Shown here one piece after another: positions 13,928-27,020 of a stretch of DNA of 64,000 nucleotides. The DNA comes from Volvox africanus. Lineage: Eukaryota > Chlorophyta > Chlorophyceae > Chlamydomonadales > Volvocaceae. The stretch's first letter is position 1; each line of letters opens with the position of its first letter. The notes below the pieces were generated by a model that searched no databases, had not been told where the DNA came from, and worked only from the letters and a program-made list of their open reading frames with translations. Made by a program: the position numbers and the translations under genes. The stretch covers positions 186,001-250,000 of the forward strand of contig BSDZ01000114.1 of assembly GCA_030268105.1 (NCBI GenBank). Reading direction: 5' to 3'.

Positions 13928-13932
13928 TTACA
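13928..13932 (-). terminator. Candidate TGTAA poly(A) signal for DPE2
   Basis: TTACA on + reads TGTAA on -, about 330 bases after the DPE2 stop. TGTAA is the usual poly(A) signal in Chlamydomonas and Volvox. The pentamer is short, so chance occurrence is likely. Confidence 0.25.
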
Positions 13933-14256
13933 GTGCACAACATCACTCTGCGCTACATGGCCGGTCGGCCGGGGTGACGGCCGCGATCCGCCCCTGGCCT
14001 GTAAGCAGAGTCATTCGCGCAAGCAGGCAAGGGCACCAACCGGGCGCCCGAAACAGCAACAAACGCAACGTCGACCCAGTCCGAGGCTGTCGAATCCTTG
14101 TCATTGCATAACCAGCCCCTATCCAATGCTCGGGAGGATGTGCGCCCACAACAACTGAATCATATAATCACCTCCCGTACGGCGCTGTGATTATTCCCGC
14201 TGGATGCTGGAACACCCTCTCCCCTCTTCCCGGAGCGCACCCACATGTCGTGCACA

Positions 14257-17200
14257 TTAATACCGGACACCGTCGGCGTTGGTCTGATGGTGGGCGAGGT
14301 ACGGCAGGTGGTTGGGCAGGTGGTTGGTCTGATGGTGCGACGCCAGGCCATTCGCTACACCTGCCGCCATGAGCGCCGCCAGCGCCGCCGCGTTGTCATC
14401 ATCGATAGGCGATACGGGCGGTGATGCTTGCAGTGGCAGTGGTGCTATGTACGGCTGAAGTACGGACGGTGACGCGCGCTCTCCCAGCACAAGCATCTCC
14501 GCAATAGTGTTAACCCAATCGTTGTCCGAAATGAGCGCCTCCAGGGTCGTGTGTATCCTGTTGGGGCCGTTGCGCGGATCCTGAGTTTTAGAGGGTCAAC
14601 CTCGGCAGTGAAATTGATTTACTGAATTGGACTTGGATCTGAATTTGAATTTGGATCTGAGTTTTGGTTTGGATTTGGATTTGGATTTGCCAACAGGTAA
14701 TTTGGATAGGCCGGCACCTCAGCACAGGTGGATGTGATGTTAGGTGGGGAAAGAAGAGGGGAATGAGGCGAGACCCGCATCAATCGGAGAGGTAGTACGA
14801 AGGAGACTTTGGGAAGGCCGCGCTGCACAAGTCAACAGAAACATGCCCCAAGGTGCGGTCATGTGCCCCCGACATGACATGACATGACGTACGACACCGA
14901 TGACCTGCAGCGAATAGGAAATGACATACGTGTTCGAGAGGCAGCTGTCACAGCTCGTGTGCCAAGCAGTGTCGTACTCACCACCCAACAACATACGCGC
15001 ATGAACCCACCCACCCATCCTGCTGTCAAAGAGCCAACTTGCAATCCACATCGACCAAACTCACTCAGAGCCCTCATGTCCTCAAAGAGCGACGAAGAGC
15101 GAATAAACCCTACGCAACCCCCTCGCACCTGAACCGCCAATAGTGTTTGGGCACGGTGGGGTCGTTAATAATTTCTTCGTCCGCCTTCCGTACAGCAAAC
15201 CCGGACGACAGCGCCATCAGGTCCTGAATGGGGAACACCGCCAGCATCGATCCGCAATTGATGTGCTGCTGCAGTACGGCACGTACGACGTCAGGCGTGC
15301 AGACGGGCGGCGGTGGTCCACAGCCGCCCAGTTGGTGGTAATAGAACCGCTCCGCTCGATCCGGATCTGATTCGTACCTGCGCCCAAAACCATATCACAT
15401 ACACAGCGAAGGGGAGGAAATGCAGGTGTACGTTGCATATGTTAGGACTGCTAACCCATCTGCCAACTCCTGACTGCCAACCAACAGCTTTAAGGTCCGG
15501 TCAGCGTACTTCAGTGAGTTCTTAACCAATTCCCAGGGCTTCTCCTCCGTCTGACCTCGTACAGACGTGCATGAGTGCATTAAGTCCCAAACGTCAGCAC
15601 AACGGGATGCAAGCGGGGCACGATACGGTGATACGGTGGAGTACTGCGGACGTGCGACGATGAGGTACGAGGATTCATAACCGGGCAATTGTGTGTATGT
15701 GTCAACCATCCGGGAGGTAGTCTTCGTCAACTCGCACTGGCCAGTTAGAAGGTTGGCTGAGGATGTTCATCCTACTGGATGAGAACGGTGATGCGACGCG
15801 ATGCAGAAAATGGGAGGAGCCGGTGAGTGAGTGGATGGGTGCCTTCCTTTCCCCTCAATACGCCTTTCTTAGTGGCTCCATCTTCATGCTTCCCGCCGTG
15901 GCGGGAAATCCCATGTGCCCCCGGTGCTTCTGTCTGTCTGTCTGTCTGCTCAAGGCTCAAGGCTCTGTCCTGCTGGTCCAACCCACCAGGCCCGCAGCGG
16001 GGTCACGTCGTGGCAGGAGGGAGAGGCCACGGTGAGGTAGGTGTAGGCGGCGGGGTTGTTGAACTCCCCACCCGGCTCGGTGGCCATGCGCTGAATGCGG
16101 AGTCCAATCAGACCGAGTTCCTGAAGCGGGGGTGAGAGGGCAGGGGGAGGGCAGGGAGGGCAGGCTGACGCTGCATCCGCTAAGGAAGGAGAATCCCCCC
16201 AGGTGCACGTTCGGCATCCCGCAGAGCATTGGTGGCATGCGGGGTAACACGGAGGCGACCATAACGGCCGTTTTGTCAAAACACGACGTACGGCAGGGTT
16301 AGGACATGATGTGGCTGCCCCGACACGTGCGCCCGAACGCAAGCTAAGCGGTGCTAGAATGGCACTAGGGGCCCCGGGGAGTACGACAAACGTGCCCGGG
16401 TCCCCCAGGGGGCGGTGTGGGGTAGAGCCGGGAAGATGTCATGTGGGCCGCAAGGCCTGGGAGCCGCAGGACTTGCGGCGTTTTCCGGGGCACACGGGTT
16501 AATGGCGCGGCCATGATGCCCCATGCAAGGTATCATAACCATCGAGCCAGGGGGCATTTCCACTGGCGGCATGTGCCCGGGTTTCCAACAGCTGTTGTGG
16601 AACGGGTCATGACAGCCGCATGATTTTTGTGACCTTAGTTGATCCTGCATGTGGTTTTAAGCACACCCTCACAGACAGTCACAAAGACCGACGGGAAGGG
16701 CCAGGCCGGGGAACGGAGCTATACTGACTGACAAAGCAGAAGAATGTACTTGTGGAGGGTCCGCTCCCACAGCACCATCGGGACCCCCTCCCCAGGCACA
16801 TGGCCCTGCAAACCCGGACCACGTGGCGATAGCCCCGCTGACGTGGAGACCCCACTCCTGATGTCTCGTGCGGGGAAACCCGTGCAGGAGACCCCCTAGG
16901 TGCGATGGCGCACCTTCATGATGGGCGGCACGCAGGCTGGGACAAAGCCCAGGTCCTCTCCGCACACCAACATGTCGCTGGCCGCCTGCAGCGCGGGCAG
17001 CTTGGCAAGCGCACTGGTGCGCCAAACCTCCTCCTGACGCCTAAAAAGGAGGAAGGGGGGGTCAAGCGTCGTGTGGAAGGTAGAGGAACGCGAATAAAAC
17101 GAACCAGCTGGTGCTGGTACTGACGGACCGATGATGACTGAACGCGAAGGTGGGGATGATGGCTGACGACGTCCAAAGCAGGAAAAGTGGAAAGGAGCAG

Positions 17201-20200
17201 GGAAGTAAACTAACTAGGTAGCCGCCAAGGCCATGAATAGACGCAGCAAGGAAGAAAAGCGATAGGAACCGTAATGATGTATGAAATGTACAGCGGCCTT
17301 GTTGCAGACGGCGAAGCGAAATCGCGAGAAAGATGTTTATGGCGCGATAATCAGAGGTTTAAGGGGATCTAACCGCTGGTGCTGCCGCTGTCATGCGAGT
17401 GCTCCCCGCGAACGCCCTGTAAAGAGAACCTACACCCACCAACCCAACCCGGCCAGCCCGAAGTCCGCTCTCGTACCAACCGAACCAAACAAGGATCCGC
17501 GCGGACCCCCTCACCTGAGGAAGGCGGGTGTGTAGTGGCGGCGGTAGCAACGGCGACGGTAAGAACGTGCACATGCGAGAGGAACGAGAAGAGCAAACTG
17601 AAGGAATGAAGAGAGGCGGGCAAACAGCGGTAGTCTAGGGCAGTGATAACAAGGCCGAGGAGGTTATGCAGCCGAGGACATAAAACAACTGTGCCGCTGA
17701 GTTGGAGGGAAGAAAGGAATAAAATAAATTCTTAAAGGAGGCTGGAAGGATTTATATGTTATGTTCGGGAAGAAAAAACATAGGCGTACAGAATGAGAAA
17801 AAAGGCCGCTGAACGGCGCATAAATGGGAGATGGTAAGTATGGGTAGTTTGATAATGTTAAATACCGGGATGAAGCGCAAATGGAACACAGGAGCAATGC
17901 AGCATACGGAACGACTTGGGGCTTGGTCCAGAATGTGATGAGGGAAGGGGGGGGCAGGGCATAGTATGACCTCCCACCTGAAATAGTAGTCGTCGTGCAT
18001 GTGCCGCAGTGTTGCCCTCCATGGAGCAGGGAGGGCCGCGAAGCTGCTGGTTGACATCAGGTTGAACCTAAGAGGGTGGACGGGGGAAAACAGGCAGGAC
18101 CGGGAGGGGAGGGGAGGGGAGGGGAGGGGAGGGGAGGGGAGGGGACAGGGCAGATCGCAGCAAGGCGTCGGACAGCAAGGCGGGGAAGAAGGTCGCAAAC
18201 GCAATCAAACCCAGTCTTCCACCCCCCAACGTTGAGCGAAGGAATACCATACCGGGTGGGGGCTGCCTGCCCTCCGCACATGTGCGGAGGGCAGGCAGCC
18301 CCCACCCGGTGGTGTGGATGATCGTGAAATCCCAACTTGACCCGACCCGTCACCGCTGCCATACACACACACGCACCTATATACACACACACACATGGCC
18401 CGGCCTGATACACACTCGTCAGTCACCCCAACACCCCTCTCACTTCAAACAAACGCCCACGCGAACCATTGTCTTTGTAAGGTGCGATATTTTGTCTCCT
18501 CATTAACTGTGTAAAACGCTCCGAAATCCATCCCGTCACCCACCTAGGGTGAAAGGCGTCCGGATCCTCGGGGTCCTGGAGCAGCACCACGTTCTGCCGC
18601 AACTTGAGCAGCCCCGCCCGGGTCTCCTCCACCTCCCTCACCAGCCACTCGGGGGAGTCGGGGCGCAGTGGAATGGCGGCGATGGCGGCTTCGCTGCTGT
18701 ACGCGGCGCGAAGCCTTGGGGGAGGATGTGGATGAACAGCAAGGGAAGCGGCAACGGCCAAGGGGAGTCGCAGCCACGACAGCGGCAGAGCGTGGGCGAA
18801 AATCAAGAGATTCGGAAACTGCTATTGATAAATCGCCAAGGCGCTTTGCTGCTGCAATGGCCGAACGGCCTAGCGATGTGTAACATGGGTCCCTTCCTCG
18901 TCTCCATATACTCCGCCCGTTACCCGCCCCCCTTTTCCTCCTCCCCCGGGGGGACTTGACCCCGCTTCTGGTGCTCCTCCCCCTCCCTCCTTCAGTCTGC
19001 TCCCCAGATTGCCAATGACTCCTTTCGTTGAACGCCGACACCGCTTCCATTTCCGTTTCAGTCCCCCAACCTCCCTCTGTCCATCAGCCCGATACACACA
19101 CACACACAGCTCCTCTCCGCAGCGCGGATGTGTGTTGAGCTCTACACACGTACAACATACACATATACGTGTTCAGGCACGACTGTTATGGCACGACTAA
19201 TATGCCCCTGGAGTTCCAGGTTCTACCCCGACCGAGAGCGGGCCAAAGACCCAAAGTTAAGGGCAGGGTGCCCCCATGTCGATGGACGGTGACGACCCCA
19301 ATTAAAGTGACCTGCGAGCTGACCAGTAGCGGAGTTGACGCCTTAGTTGATTCGGCAGATTCCGCTGGATGCTGGTGGTGGGTGCTGAACCTGGGAAAAC
19401 CACTGATTTCGGAGAAGTCGGTATGGGAGACTGGATGAGGGTGCCCCGAAACACCGGGGAAGGTAGGGACTGCCAGGTTAGTGGCCACGGGTGATGTACC
19501 TCCCTATCCTACACACATACATATATGTCTGATATGTGTGTGTGCACGTACAAACAAATAACTACACACGCCCAGTCCTCGGGTGAGCCCTCCCCCCGAT
19601 GAACATGATTTTCCTCCACTCACATCCCCGCCCCCGAGGTCCCCACCTGTACTTCCCCTTCCCGTCCTCCAGCATGTAGGTGGCCGCCACCGTCTCCATC
19701 CTATCGGACCCGAACAGCTGCCGCAGCAGAGCATCTGTGATGTGGGGCCGGGTGAGGCGCTCGATGTCCCACACGCCTCGCTGCTCCAGCTCGGAGCGCG
19801 TCAGAGGCCGCGAGGGGCGGAAGTAGCCCAGCAGGCCTGAGGAGGGGAAGTCGAGGGGTGTGTGCGTGTGTGTGCATGCGCGTGTGTCTGTGTGTCTGTG
19901 TCTGTGTGAGTGTGAGTGTGTGTGTGAGTGAATGAGTGAGGGTGTGCTGAGGCGAGTTGGGGATAGAGGTCCGTTTATTTCTCCGGGTTCTTGCCCCTCT
20001 CAGGATGTGACGACAGACACACGACCGTCTTCACATCCTGAGAGGGGCAAGAACCCGGAGATATAACGAAATAGACGGTTGCGTGTGTGTGTGTGTGCGC
20101 GCGCGCGTGTGCGCATGTGTGTGTTAGCCTGCCGGTTAGGAGGCTGGGATGTAGGGGTTGCAAGACGATTCGCACGCGGGGCTGGAGGGGGTGTACATGT

Positions 20201-23200
20201 GTGTTGAGGTCTATCTTACAACGCACCATTCCAAACACCCTTGATTAGCTATATAAAATACGGAATGTTAGCGGCAGGAGTCGAAGAAAACTACTGCCGA
20301 TGCAAAAACACGCAGAGCGGGGAACGGGCGAATGACAACCCTGGATACCATATCCATTAAATCCGTACGGGTCTGCGTCTTCCCGCTTAGGTACACCTTT
20401 CTCCCTCCCTTCCCCACTCCCTTCACCCTGGCCCCCTCCACCCCTATCCCCGGCTCCTGCCGCCACAATACACACCTACCCGTGACGCAGTCCCCGGGAA
20501 CTTCCCATATCCTGAAGAACCCCAACACGTGGTCTATGCGGTAGGCAGTAAAGTACTGGGCCAGATGCAGCAGGCGGGAGCGCCACCAGGCGTAGCCGTC
20601 AGTCGCCATCGCCTCCCAATTGTAGGTGGGAAAGCCCCAGTTCTGTCCTGAGAGGGTGTAGGGTGTAGGGGGTGTAGGGTGTAGGGGGGACGGGGGAGGG
20701 CGGAGGGGGTAGGGGGTGTAGGGTGTAGGGTGTAGGGGTAGGGGGAAGTCGAATAAAATGAATACTGAATGCTGGTACTGAGGAAATGATGGCCGACGTC
20801 GTCCAAAGTCAGGAAAGTGGGAACGAGCTGTGATGTAAACAAGGTAATTGCCAAGGCCGCAAATTAAAGCAAAAATTCATCGACTTCACTCGCAGCCACT
20901 CAAACACCTGTGGGCGAAAACGCATCCGGTGGGGCCCCCGTGCTCTTGTCCATGCGGAAGAGGTGCGGCGCCGTCCAGCAGTCGACACTGCGTTTGTCCA
21001 CCCCGATGGGCAGATCGCCTTTCAGCACCACGCGGCGAGAGGCCGCGTACTCGGAGGACTGCAGGGCGGTTATGGAAGGGTGGCGGGGTGGAGGGCGAGC
21101 GCGACGACATCTTCTGGCACACAGCATCGACCGGACATGCCCAGTCAGGGGCGGGAAGAGAATGCCGGCAAGACCGACAGAGAGACGGAGGAAGCGGCGT
21201 GTGCGTATGTGTGTGTGTATTAAGAAACAGAGAAAAAGGGGGAAGACGAACAAAAGGGGAGAGAGCAAGGTAAGGAAAAGAAGAAAATACGAAATCGGCA
21301 GCTGAAAGCCAGGCCTGTAATGCCGTAGCCCTAGCTAGGGGGAGGGGATGTTGACATGGGATTCGAATGATGAGGTTTACTTCAGTAGGCAGCACGTGTA
21401 AGCTCGGTGGAACAAGAAGCGGGAGGCGGGGAGAAGAGGAGGCTCGCTTACTAGGCCAAGACGAGGGGAGCGCAGCTTAAGGGGCACCGGATTGGGGGGA
21501 CCCTGAAGTGCCCGCGGTCTTCAACCACGGCCCCGCCGCAATCACCTTGAGCAGCTGGCGGTGTAGGTGGTACTGCACATAGTACGTCAGCTGGATGCGG
21601 TTGTAGAACTCCCCTCCTGGACGGGTGAGTCGCTCCACCACCTCCTCCGCGCCGGATGACATACAGCCCCAACGCCAGTGCTCCGAAGTCTGCCCGGGAT
21701 AGTGTGGGCGGATTGGGGTCGGAGCATGGAGGCGGGTGGAGGTAACTTCTTGCCCCTCCCTCACACACGCACACCCACACCATCACGCAGACGCAGACGC
21801 AGACACACAGAATCCGATCTCCCCCAACAGGCGCATAAAGATATGGTCAGACGCGCGACAAGCTCAGCTGCATACCTGGAAAATATCTCTCAGGAAACAG
21901 AACGCCGCGTAGGGCCGCAGCCAGTGCGCGTTGGCAGCGAACCAGCTTTCAAAGCCGGAAGATTGCAAAGTTCCCTTCCCGTACCTATCGTACACCTGCA
22001 AACCGAAAATTCAAGGTGCGGCAACGATCACTGCATGTAATGAGTCGCTTTGCACAATGTGCACAAGATTCAGTGTACGCATTTTTTCCCAATATTTAAC
22101 ACTGAGAGATGCACACTCTTAAGAGGGCATACAGGGTCCGTGGGTTCCCGCGACTCCCGCAGTATCCTGTCTATCCTATTACCAATACGGCCATGCGTAC
22201 GGCCGTGTCACTTGTCTGTTTTCTGTCGTACCTTCTTAACAAACGAAGTTTTGAACGCCAGCGTAGCCTCGTAGTCCACCTGGGGGCCGTCCAGATCAAG
22301 ACGGGCCTTATGAAGCTGCGGGCGGGGGGCAGTAGTAGGGTGACACCCGTGGGGCACAGCAGTTGGGGGAGGTGGCGTCGAGAAGACGACAATGGCAAAG
22401 AACGAAGGCTGGAGGGACGGAGTGCGCAGTGCGATGTAAAACTAGGAGGGACGGAGATCAACCCGCCCTGGCAGCACCCGCCCTGGCAGCAACACGCCCC
22501 GATGTCCTCGCTCTGGGCCGCGCCGGACAGGATGCAGACAGGGCCGGACTAGGGCGTCTTGCCCCCGCCATATGTACCCAACAAAACCGCCTCAGTGAGT
22601 ACGTTATGAAAAGCAAGCTGCGATACCTGCGTGACTACAGTCCCAAAGCGCGGAACGGACATGCGCGCCCAACCCTTTCGTCCCTCAATGCCAACTCCCA
22701 GCGCCTCCTCGCCCGGATGCTTGGCCCCGTGAAGGTCTGCTGGCCGCTCCTTTAGATGTACGCAAAACACTGATTCGCGTCCTCAAGCATCTTGCGTTTC
22801 GAGCGTGTAACGTGAAAGTGTGGGTTTCTGTAACCCAGTTGCCCAGGGATCAGTCGTGCTTTCTTACCCGCCCTTCCACCGCCAATTCCCCGGCTCACCT
22901 CGGCAGCCAGGTCGTGCGGCAACTGCTGGCCCTCATCTGCGAGCAGGTCCCGCAGAGCCAGGTACTGAGGATGGAGGGCGTGTACGGACAACGTTGAGTA
23001 CGGGTACGAGTCCCACCATGTGCCGTATACACATGTGTCGTTCACCGGCAGCACCTGGATCATGCGCAACCCGCACCTGGGGATCCGGGGAGATCGGGAA
23101 CGGGGTTGGGGAAAGGGGGAGGGAAGGGCACAGCGGAGCAAGGTGAAAGAAATGGACATCCCGCCACACAAAATATCAAGCAACCTCTTTTCAACTACCA

Positions 23201-26200
23201 CCCGCTTTCCAGGATCTTCCGTAACCGCTAACTACCCACTTCCTTACCGTCTTGCGCCGGCGACATAAGGACACTAATTATTGTTTCACAGTCGCTATGT
23301 GTACGGCACATGTGTATTCTGTGTAAGTATTGCTCATCTCCTCTCTTCTCTTTCTCAGCTCCCCTGAGAGGTATGATATCGCAGCTCCCCTGAAAAAACC
23401 TGTCCAAAAAAACCTGTGACATTGTGTTTTCACAGAGTTTTTTCCTGACCTAAAGAACCCTCCACCCCTCACCTTCCCCCCTTCCTCGCTCCCTCCCCCG
23501 CGCTGTGTTCCGATATTGTTACAGCGTACGGGGTACGACTACTGGATTGATTCCATTCCCACCCTGCCCGCTCGTGCCTCTTACTTATCGGCGAGGTCGA
23601 CCAGGGGTATGAGGTCCAGGAACTCCCCCACCCCCACACTGTGCTGCGTGCGGAGGCTGAACACCGGGACGGCCAATCCCGCGCCCCGCCAGTGCCGGTC
23701 TCGTCTGCACATTGTGGGGAACAGAAACAGCATCACCATCATCTTAATCGTCAGCGAAAAACACCATTATCGCGATCATGATAATGACCATCCATCAACG
23801 CACCAACAAATGTTGACGCGGAACAGAAGCAGACGCAGGAGCTATGACTATGAGGCTTTGAAGCCAATGAAGCCAATCCGTCCGTATCGTCGCGTCAGAG
23901 GACTGTTCCGTACAGGTAATTGAGGGGACTATCCTACTCATGGGTCGGTCCCTCAAGACCCTTCGCTCTCATAGTATCCCCCCCCGGTGCGGTCGAGTGC
24001 AGCACCGCAATCTGCGGAACATCCGTCGCCTGCAAAATTACTGCACAACATTACTGCCGTTGCTGATATACTGCCTTGCCTGCGCCGCCTCCCACTAGCT
24101 CCGAAATGCTCCGAAAACAACGCACCTAAAGTAGCCGTCGTGTCGTACCATGACGGTGGGAGCCCCCACAGAGGCCGAGGCGGGCAGGGACGCCAGCCGG
24201 GGCTCCCCCACCTGCGGGCCCAACAAACGTCACGTACAATCAAGAATATCATCAAGAATACAACTCACTATACAACAAATTACACAACCTAAAAACCTAA
24301 GCCCTAAGCTTAGCCCTGAAAACCCTAAGAGCCCACTAAAACCCTACTTCTCACAAGTACCGTCCCTCAAACGCGATTATTCGGTCACGCCTCCAGCCAC
24401 AGGCTCAACCGGGACTCTCTCCCACTCGCCCTCGATCAGCCAACAGCCAGCCGCTGACTAAAAACGTGTAGCTTTTGGCAATGCAGGAGTACTGATCGTC
24501 CGTGAGGGTTTTCCTGTGACGCACGGGTCCGTTGGCTATCCTCAAACCCCCTCCACCCCCACCCCCGTGGATACCTCATGTACGGGCCCCTCCGATGTCT
24601 GGATGGCGTACTTGTACGTGAAGGGAAAACAGCTGTACGGAACACGAATCTCCGCCTCCCAAAACGGTGTGTGGGTCTCTGCTTTCAGAGGGTCCCACGG
24701 GAGGGCGATCACGACCACGACAAGCGAGCAGCGAGGCACAAGCGCGGCAATCCGTGGCAGAAGCCGCAACACACCAGTAGTGAAATCTGCCAAGGTCATG
24801 TCCTAACGTGCAGAGTAAGGAAGTAATCCCCCATTTAATCGATTATTATTTCCAATTTTGGCCTTTAAACAAATTTCCAATAATACTTTTAGTACTTGTG
24901 AAAAGCCTCCCCCTATCCGGGTCTTTCTGCGGCTCATGGCTTTGCTTCTCACCCCACCCCACCCCCCGCGACGCAGTTCCACAACTGCGACCCCTCCCTC
25001 CCTCCCTCTCTCCCTCCCCATGTCCGAAAGGGGGTCACAGTTGCGGAGCTGCGTCGCGGCGAAGCTTTCCACAGGCCCCACGACCCACGCCTACGCCCAC
25101 GCCTCACGCAGAAGCGCAAGGTCTCCCCACCAGTGAGCCTCATCATCTGATCCGGCTGCCAGTTCCCCAGCTGCGGAATGCCGCCGGTCACCAGCAGCGA
25201 CTCCGCCGCATCCAGCTGGAAGTCCGCCAGCTGCAGCCGCACCACCGTCTCTCCCGGCGCGGGGGCAACAGATGCAGAGGGCGGCAGCGCACCGCTGCGC
25301 ACCAGCGGCTTGTGCGCGAACAGAACCTGTGGTGGGGCATCAGGGCCGGGGGGGGGGATTCCGGAAGGGGCAGTGCGAATGCGCTTGCTACCTTTGCACG
25401 ATGAGAGGCGGTGCAAATAGAGGCTGTTGCAGAAGGCCATCAACAAGCTCGAATCTCTTAACGGGTGATGGGAACGAAAGGAGGACATCAGGGGGCATCT
25501 TGGGACACCGCGGAAGGTGTGGCTGCATGCAGCTCTAAAACCCAACAACTTGGGCGCACAAGACATGTCTCTGTTTCCCAAGTGGCCATATGTCGGTGTC
25601 CTTCGCGCGGAGGGATGCCGGTACCCGTAACGTGTGAATATGGGCGGCATCGTGACACCGCGTACAATTTGTCCCCCCTTAGCTGCAATGTCTCTCTGCA
25701 AACCGTTGCTGTTGCTGTGACTAGGGATGTTACTGTTACTGTTACTGTTACTGTTACTGGGACGGGGATGGGGAGAGGCCAGATGAATGATCCGTTCAGG
25801 GAAGCAAGACAGCCTCCCTGGATTGGTGGAATTAGGGGCTGGCTGCTCCCCTCCTTGCCGCCTGCCGCTATTTCGTCCTTCAAAGTCTCCAGCCGTTGTT
25901 ACTCCTCACCATTCCTGCGCCTTACCCCCTTTGCGCTGAAGGGCACTGAGCCTTATGACCCCCTCTTGATGAGACACACCGCGGATACATGCTTTGATGT
26001 TGGTGCGAGGATGCACGGGAAACGGACATCCTTCCACTTCCCTGGACTCGGGCGCTCCTGCGAGCCTTTACAAGCACCACAATGGATGGGACATCCGAAG
26101 TGCACGCCCCAATTCACGGTCCGCGACTTCATTCTGAACCCTCAACCCCATGAAGCTAACACCATCGCGGCCCCGGTCCAGATCGGATAATTCTACCTAC

Positions 26201-27020
26201 TTTGGTGAATGCGGCGCTTGCCATAAGGGCAGCCGGGTGAGATTTGTCGATCCAAGTGTCGCAAACCTCCACCAGCTCACCGCCCTAGCGCGACGAGGGG
26301 GGTGTGCGCAGGCGGGCGGGGAAGCAGGTTAACCTGAAGACTCATGAAATTAAAGATGGGTTGTGGCGTTAAGCGGCCAGAAGTACTAGATGGGTGGCGG
26401 TCAGTAGGGGGTCTGGATCCGTCGGGGCCCAAGGGCGATTGCGCGCACGTTGGCAGGGAGAATATGCATCATGTGTAACATGATGAAATGCGATCCGAGG
26501 TCTGAGTCTGAAAAGAATACGTATCGGGTACTGTCGATACCTGTCAGTAAATGGCCTACTGGGATACTGTGTGCTTATCGTACCTGCAGCCCCTCGGACA
26601 GCCACACGGTGCGCTCGCCAGCCGCATCCTCCTTTTCAATTAACCAGTTGCCATGCACACTAGGTCCTGAGGTGATCTCATCGTCTTTTTGGCGTGCCTG
26701 TGGAAGGCAGTCCACCGTTAGAAGGCGTCGTAAAAGTGCATCTGAACGCACTGAACGCGAGAGAGGTAGTCCTGAATCCTCACCATGGCATATTTATACG
26801 TGTAGTAAGGTTTCCATGGCAATAGAATGGTTGCTTCCCACACAAGTATGTCCTTTTCGTGGTGGCATGACATCTGACGAGCCTGGGACCACTGCAAGTT
26901 CCCAAGCAGGGCACCCGAACCCGAAAGCAAAATAGATTGGCCCCACTGTGTTGGATATGATACCGAGAAGTGCAGCGTAACGGAGGCTTGCTGGCAAGGC
27001 TCCCTTGCACCACTGGCCAT
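14257..27020 (-). CDS. 4-alpha-glucanotransferase DPE2 (2x CBM20 + GH77)
   Basis: Plant-type cytosolic disproportionating enzyme: moves a glucosyl unit from maltose to a glucan acceptor during starch breakdown. Exons, 5' to 3' on -: 27020-26784, 26697-26584, 26284-26201, 25326-25131, 24678-24575, 24211-24126, 23704-23585, 23076-22899, 22315-22232, 21995-21876, 21689-21546, 21058-20908, 20647-20480, 19836-19647, 18696-18544, 18067-17978, 17040-16914, 16120-15987, 15366-15129, 14557-14257. Two CBM20 modules fill exons 1-6 (YTYKYAM; LGNWQPDQMMRL, FTYKYAIQ). GH77 starts at WRGAGLAVPVFSLR. Catalytic residues are visible: nucleophile Asp in YRIDHVLGFFRIWEVP, acid/base Glu in CGEDLGFVP, third Asp in SCHDVTPLRAWW. 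All junction phases agree except 15987/15366, where a microexon is probably missing. About 1005 residues, close to plant DPE2 plus a Ser/Pro/Ala-rich tail. The start is the first in-frame ATG. Confidence 0.95.
14633..14690. repeat. TTTGGA-type microsatellite in DPE2 intron
   Basis: Imperfect tandem GGATTT/GAATTT hexamers lie in the last DPE2 intron (14558-15128). It is simple-sequence DNA with no coding role seen. Confidence 0.6.
18102..18146. repeat. GGGGA pentamer microsatellite
   Basis: About eight perfect tandem GGGGA units lie at the start of the DPE2 intron 18068-18543. On the transcribed strand it is CCCCT, next to the acceptor of the exon ending at 18067, so it doubles as the polypyrimidine tract. 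Confidence 0.85.
18251..18310. repeat. Perfect 60-bp palindrome
   Basis: Positions 18251-18280 and 18281-18310 are exact reverse complements with no spacer, centred on ACATGT. The palindrome lies in the DPE2 intron 18068-18543. It could form a cruciform or RNA hairpin, and resembles a very short foldback element. Confidence 0.9.
19169..19494 (+). repeat. Dispersed repeat A, copy 1
   Basis: About 326 bases in DPE2 intron 18697-19646 resemble 38019-38367 in the FKBP gene, same orientation. Shared blocks include GTTC.GG.CAC.ACTGT.ATGGCAC, GATGGACGGTGA, GATTCC.CTGGATGCTGG, TGATTTCGGAG and GATGAGGGTGCCCCGAAA, ending with GGTAGGGACT...GTGGCCACGGGTGA. It has no open frame, so it is probably a non-autonomous transposon or a solo LTR. 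Confidence 0.75.
19980..20061. repeat. Stem-loop, 31-bp perfect arms
   Basis: Arm 19980-20010 is the exact reverse complement of 20031-20061, around a 20-base loop. It lies in the DPE2 intron 19837-20479, flanked by GT-rich simple repeats. The form is that of a small foldback element. Confidence 0.9.
20651..20746. repeat. GGTGTAG tandem repeat
   Basis: Irregular tandem GGGTGTA units with G-runs lie in the DPE2 intron 20648-20907. The unit is telomere-like in look, but not the algal TTTTAGGG, so it is treated as a minisatellite. Confidence 0.7.
25729..25759. repeat. GTTACT hexamer microsatellite
   Basis: Five GTTACT units in tandem lie in the DPE2 intron 25327-26200. It is simple repeat DNA. 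Confidence 0.8.

Noticed and set aside
21350..21375. tRNA B-box-like TTCGAATCC on -
   Set aside because: No matching A box or cloverleaf could be drawn around it.
24320..24440. Possible extra DPE2 exon (GWRRDRIIAFEGRY on -)
   Set aside because: Exons 24678-24575 and 24211-24126 join in phase and align to plant DPE2 without it.
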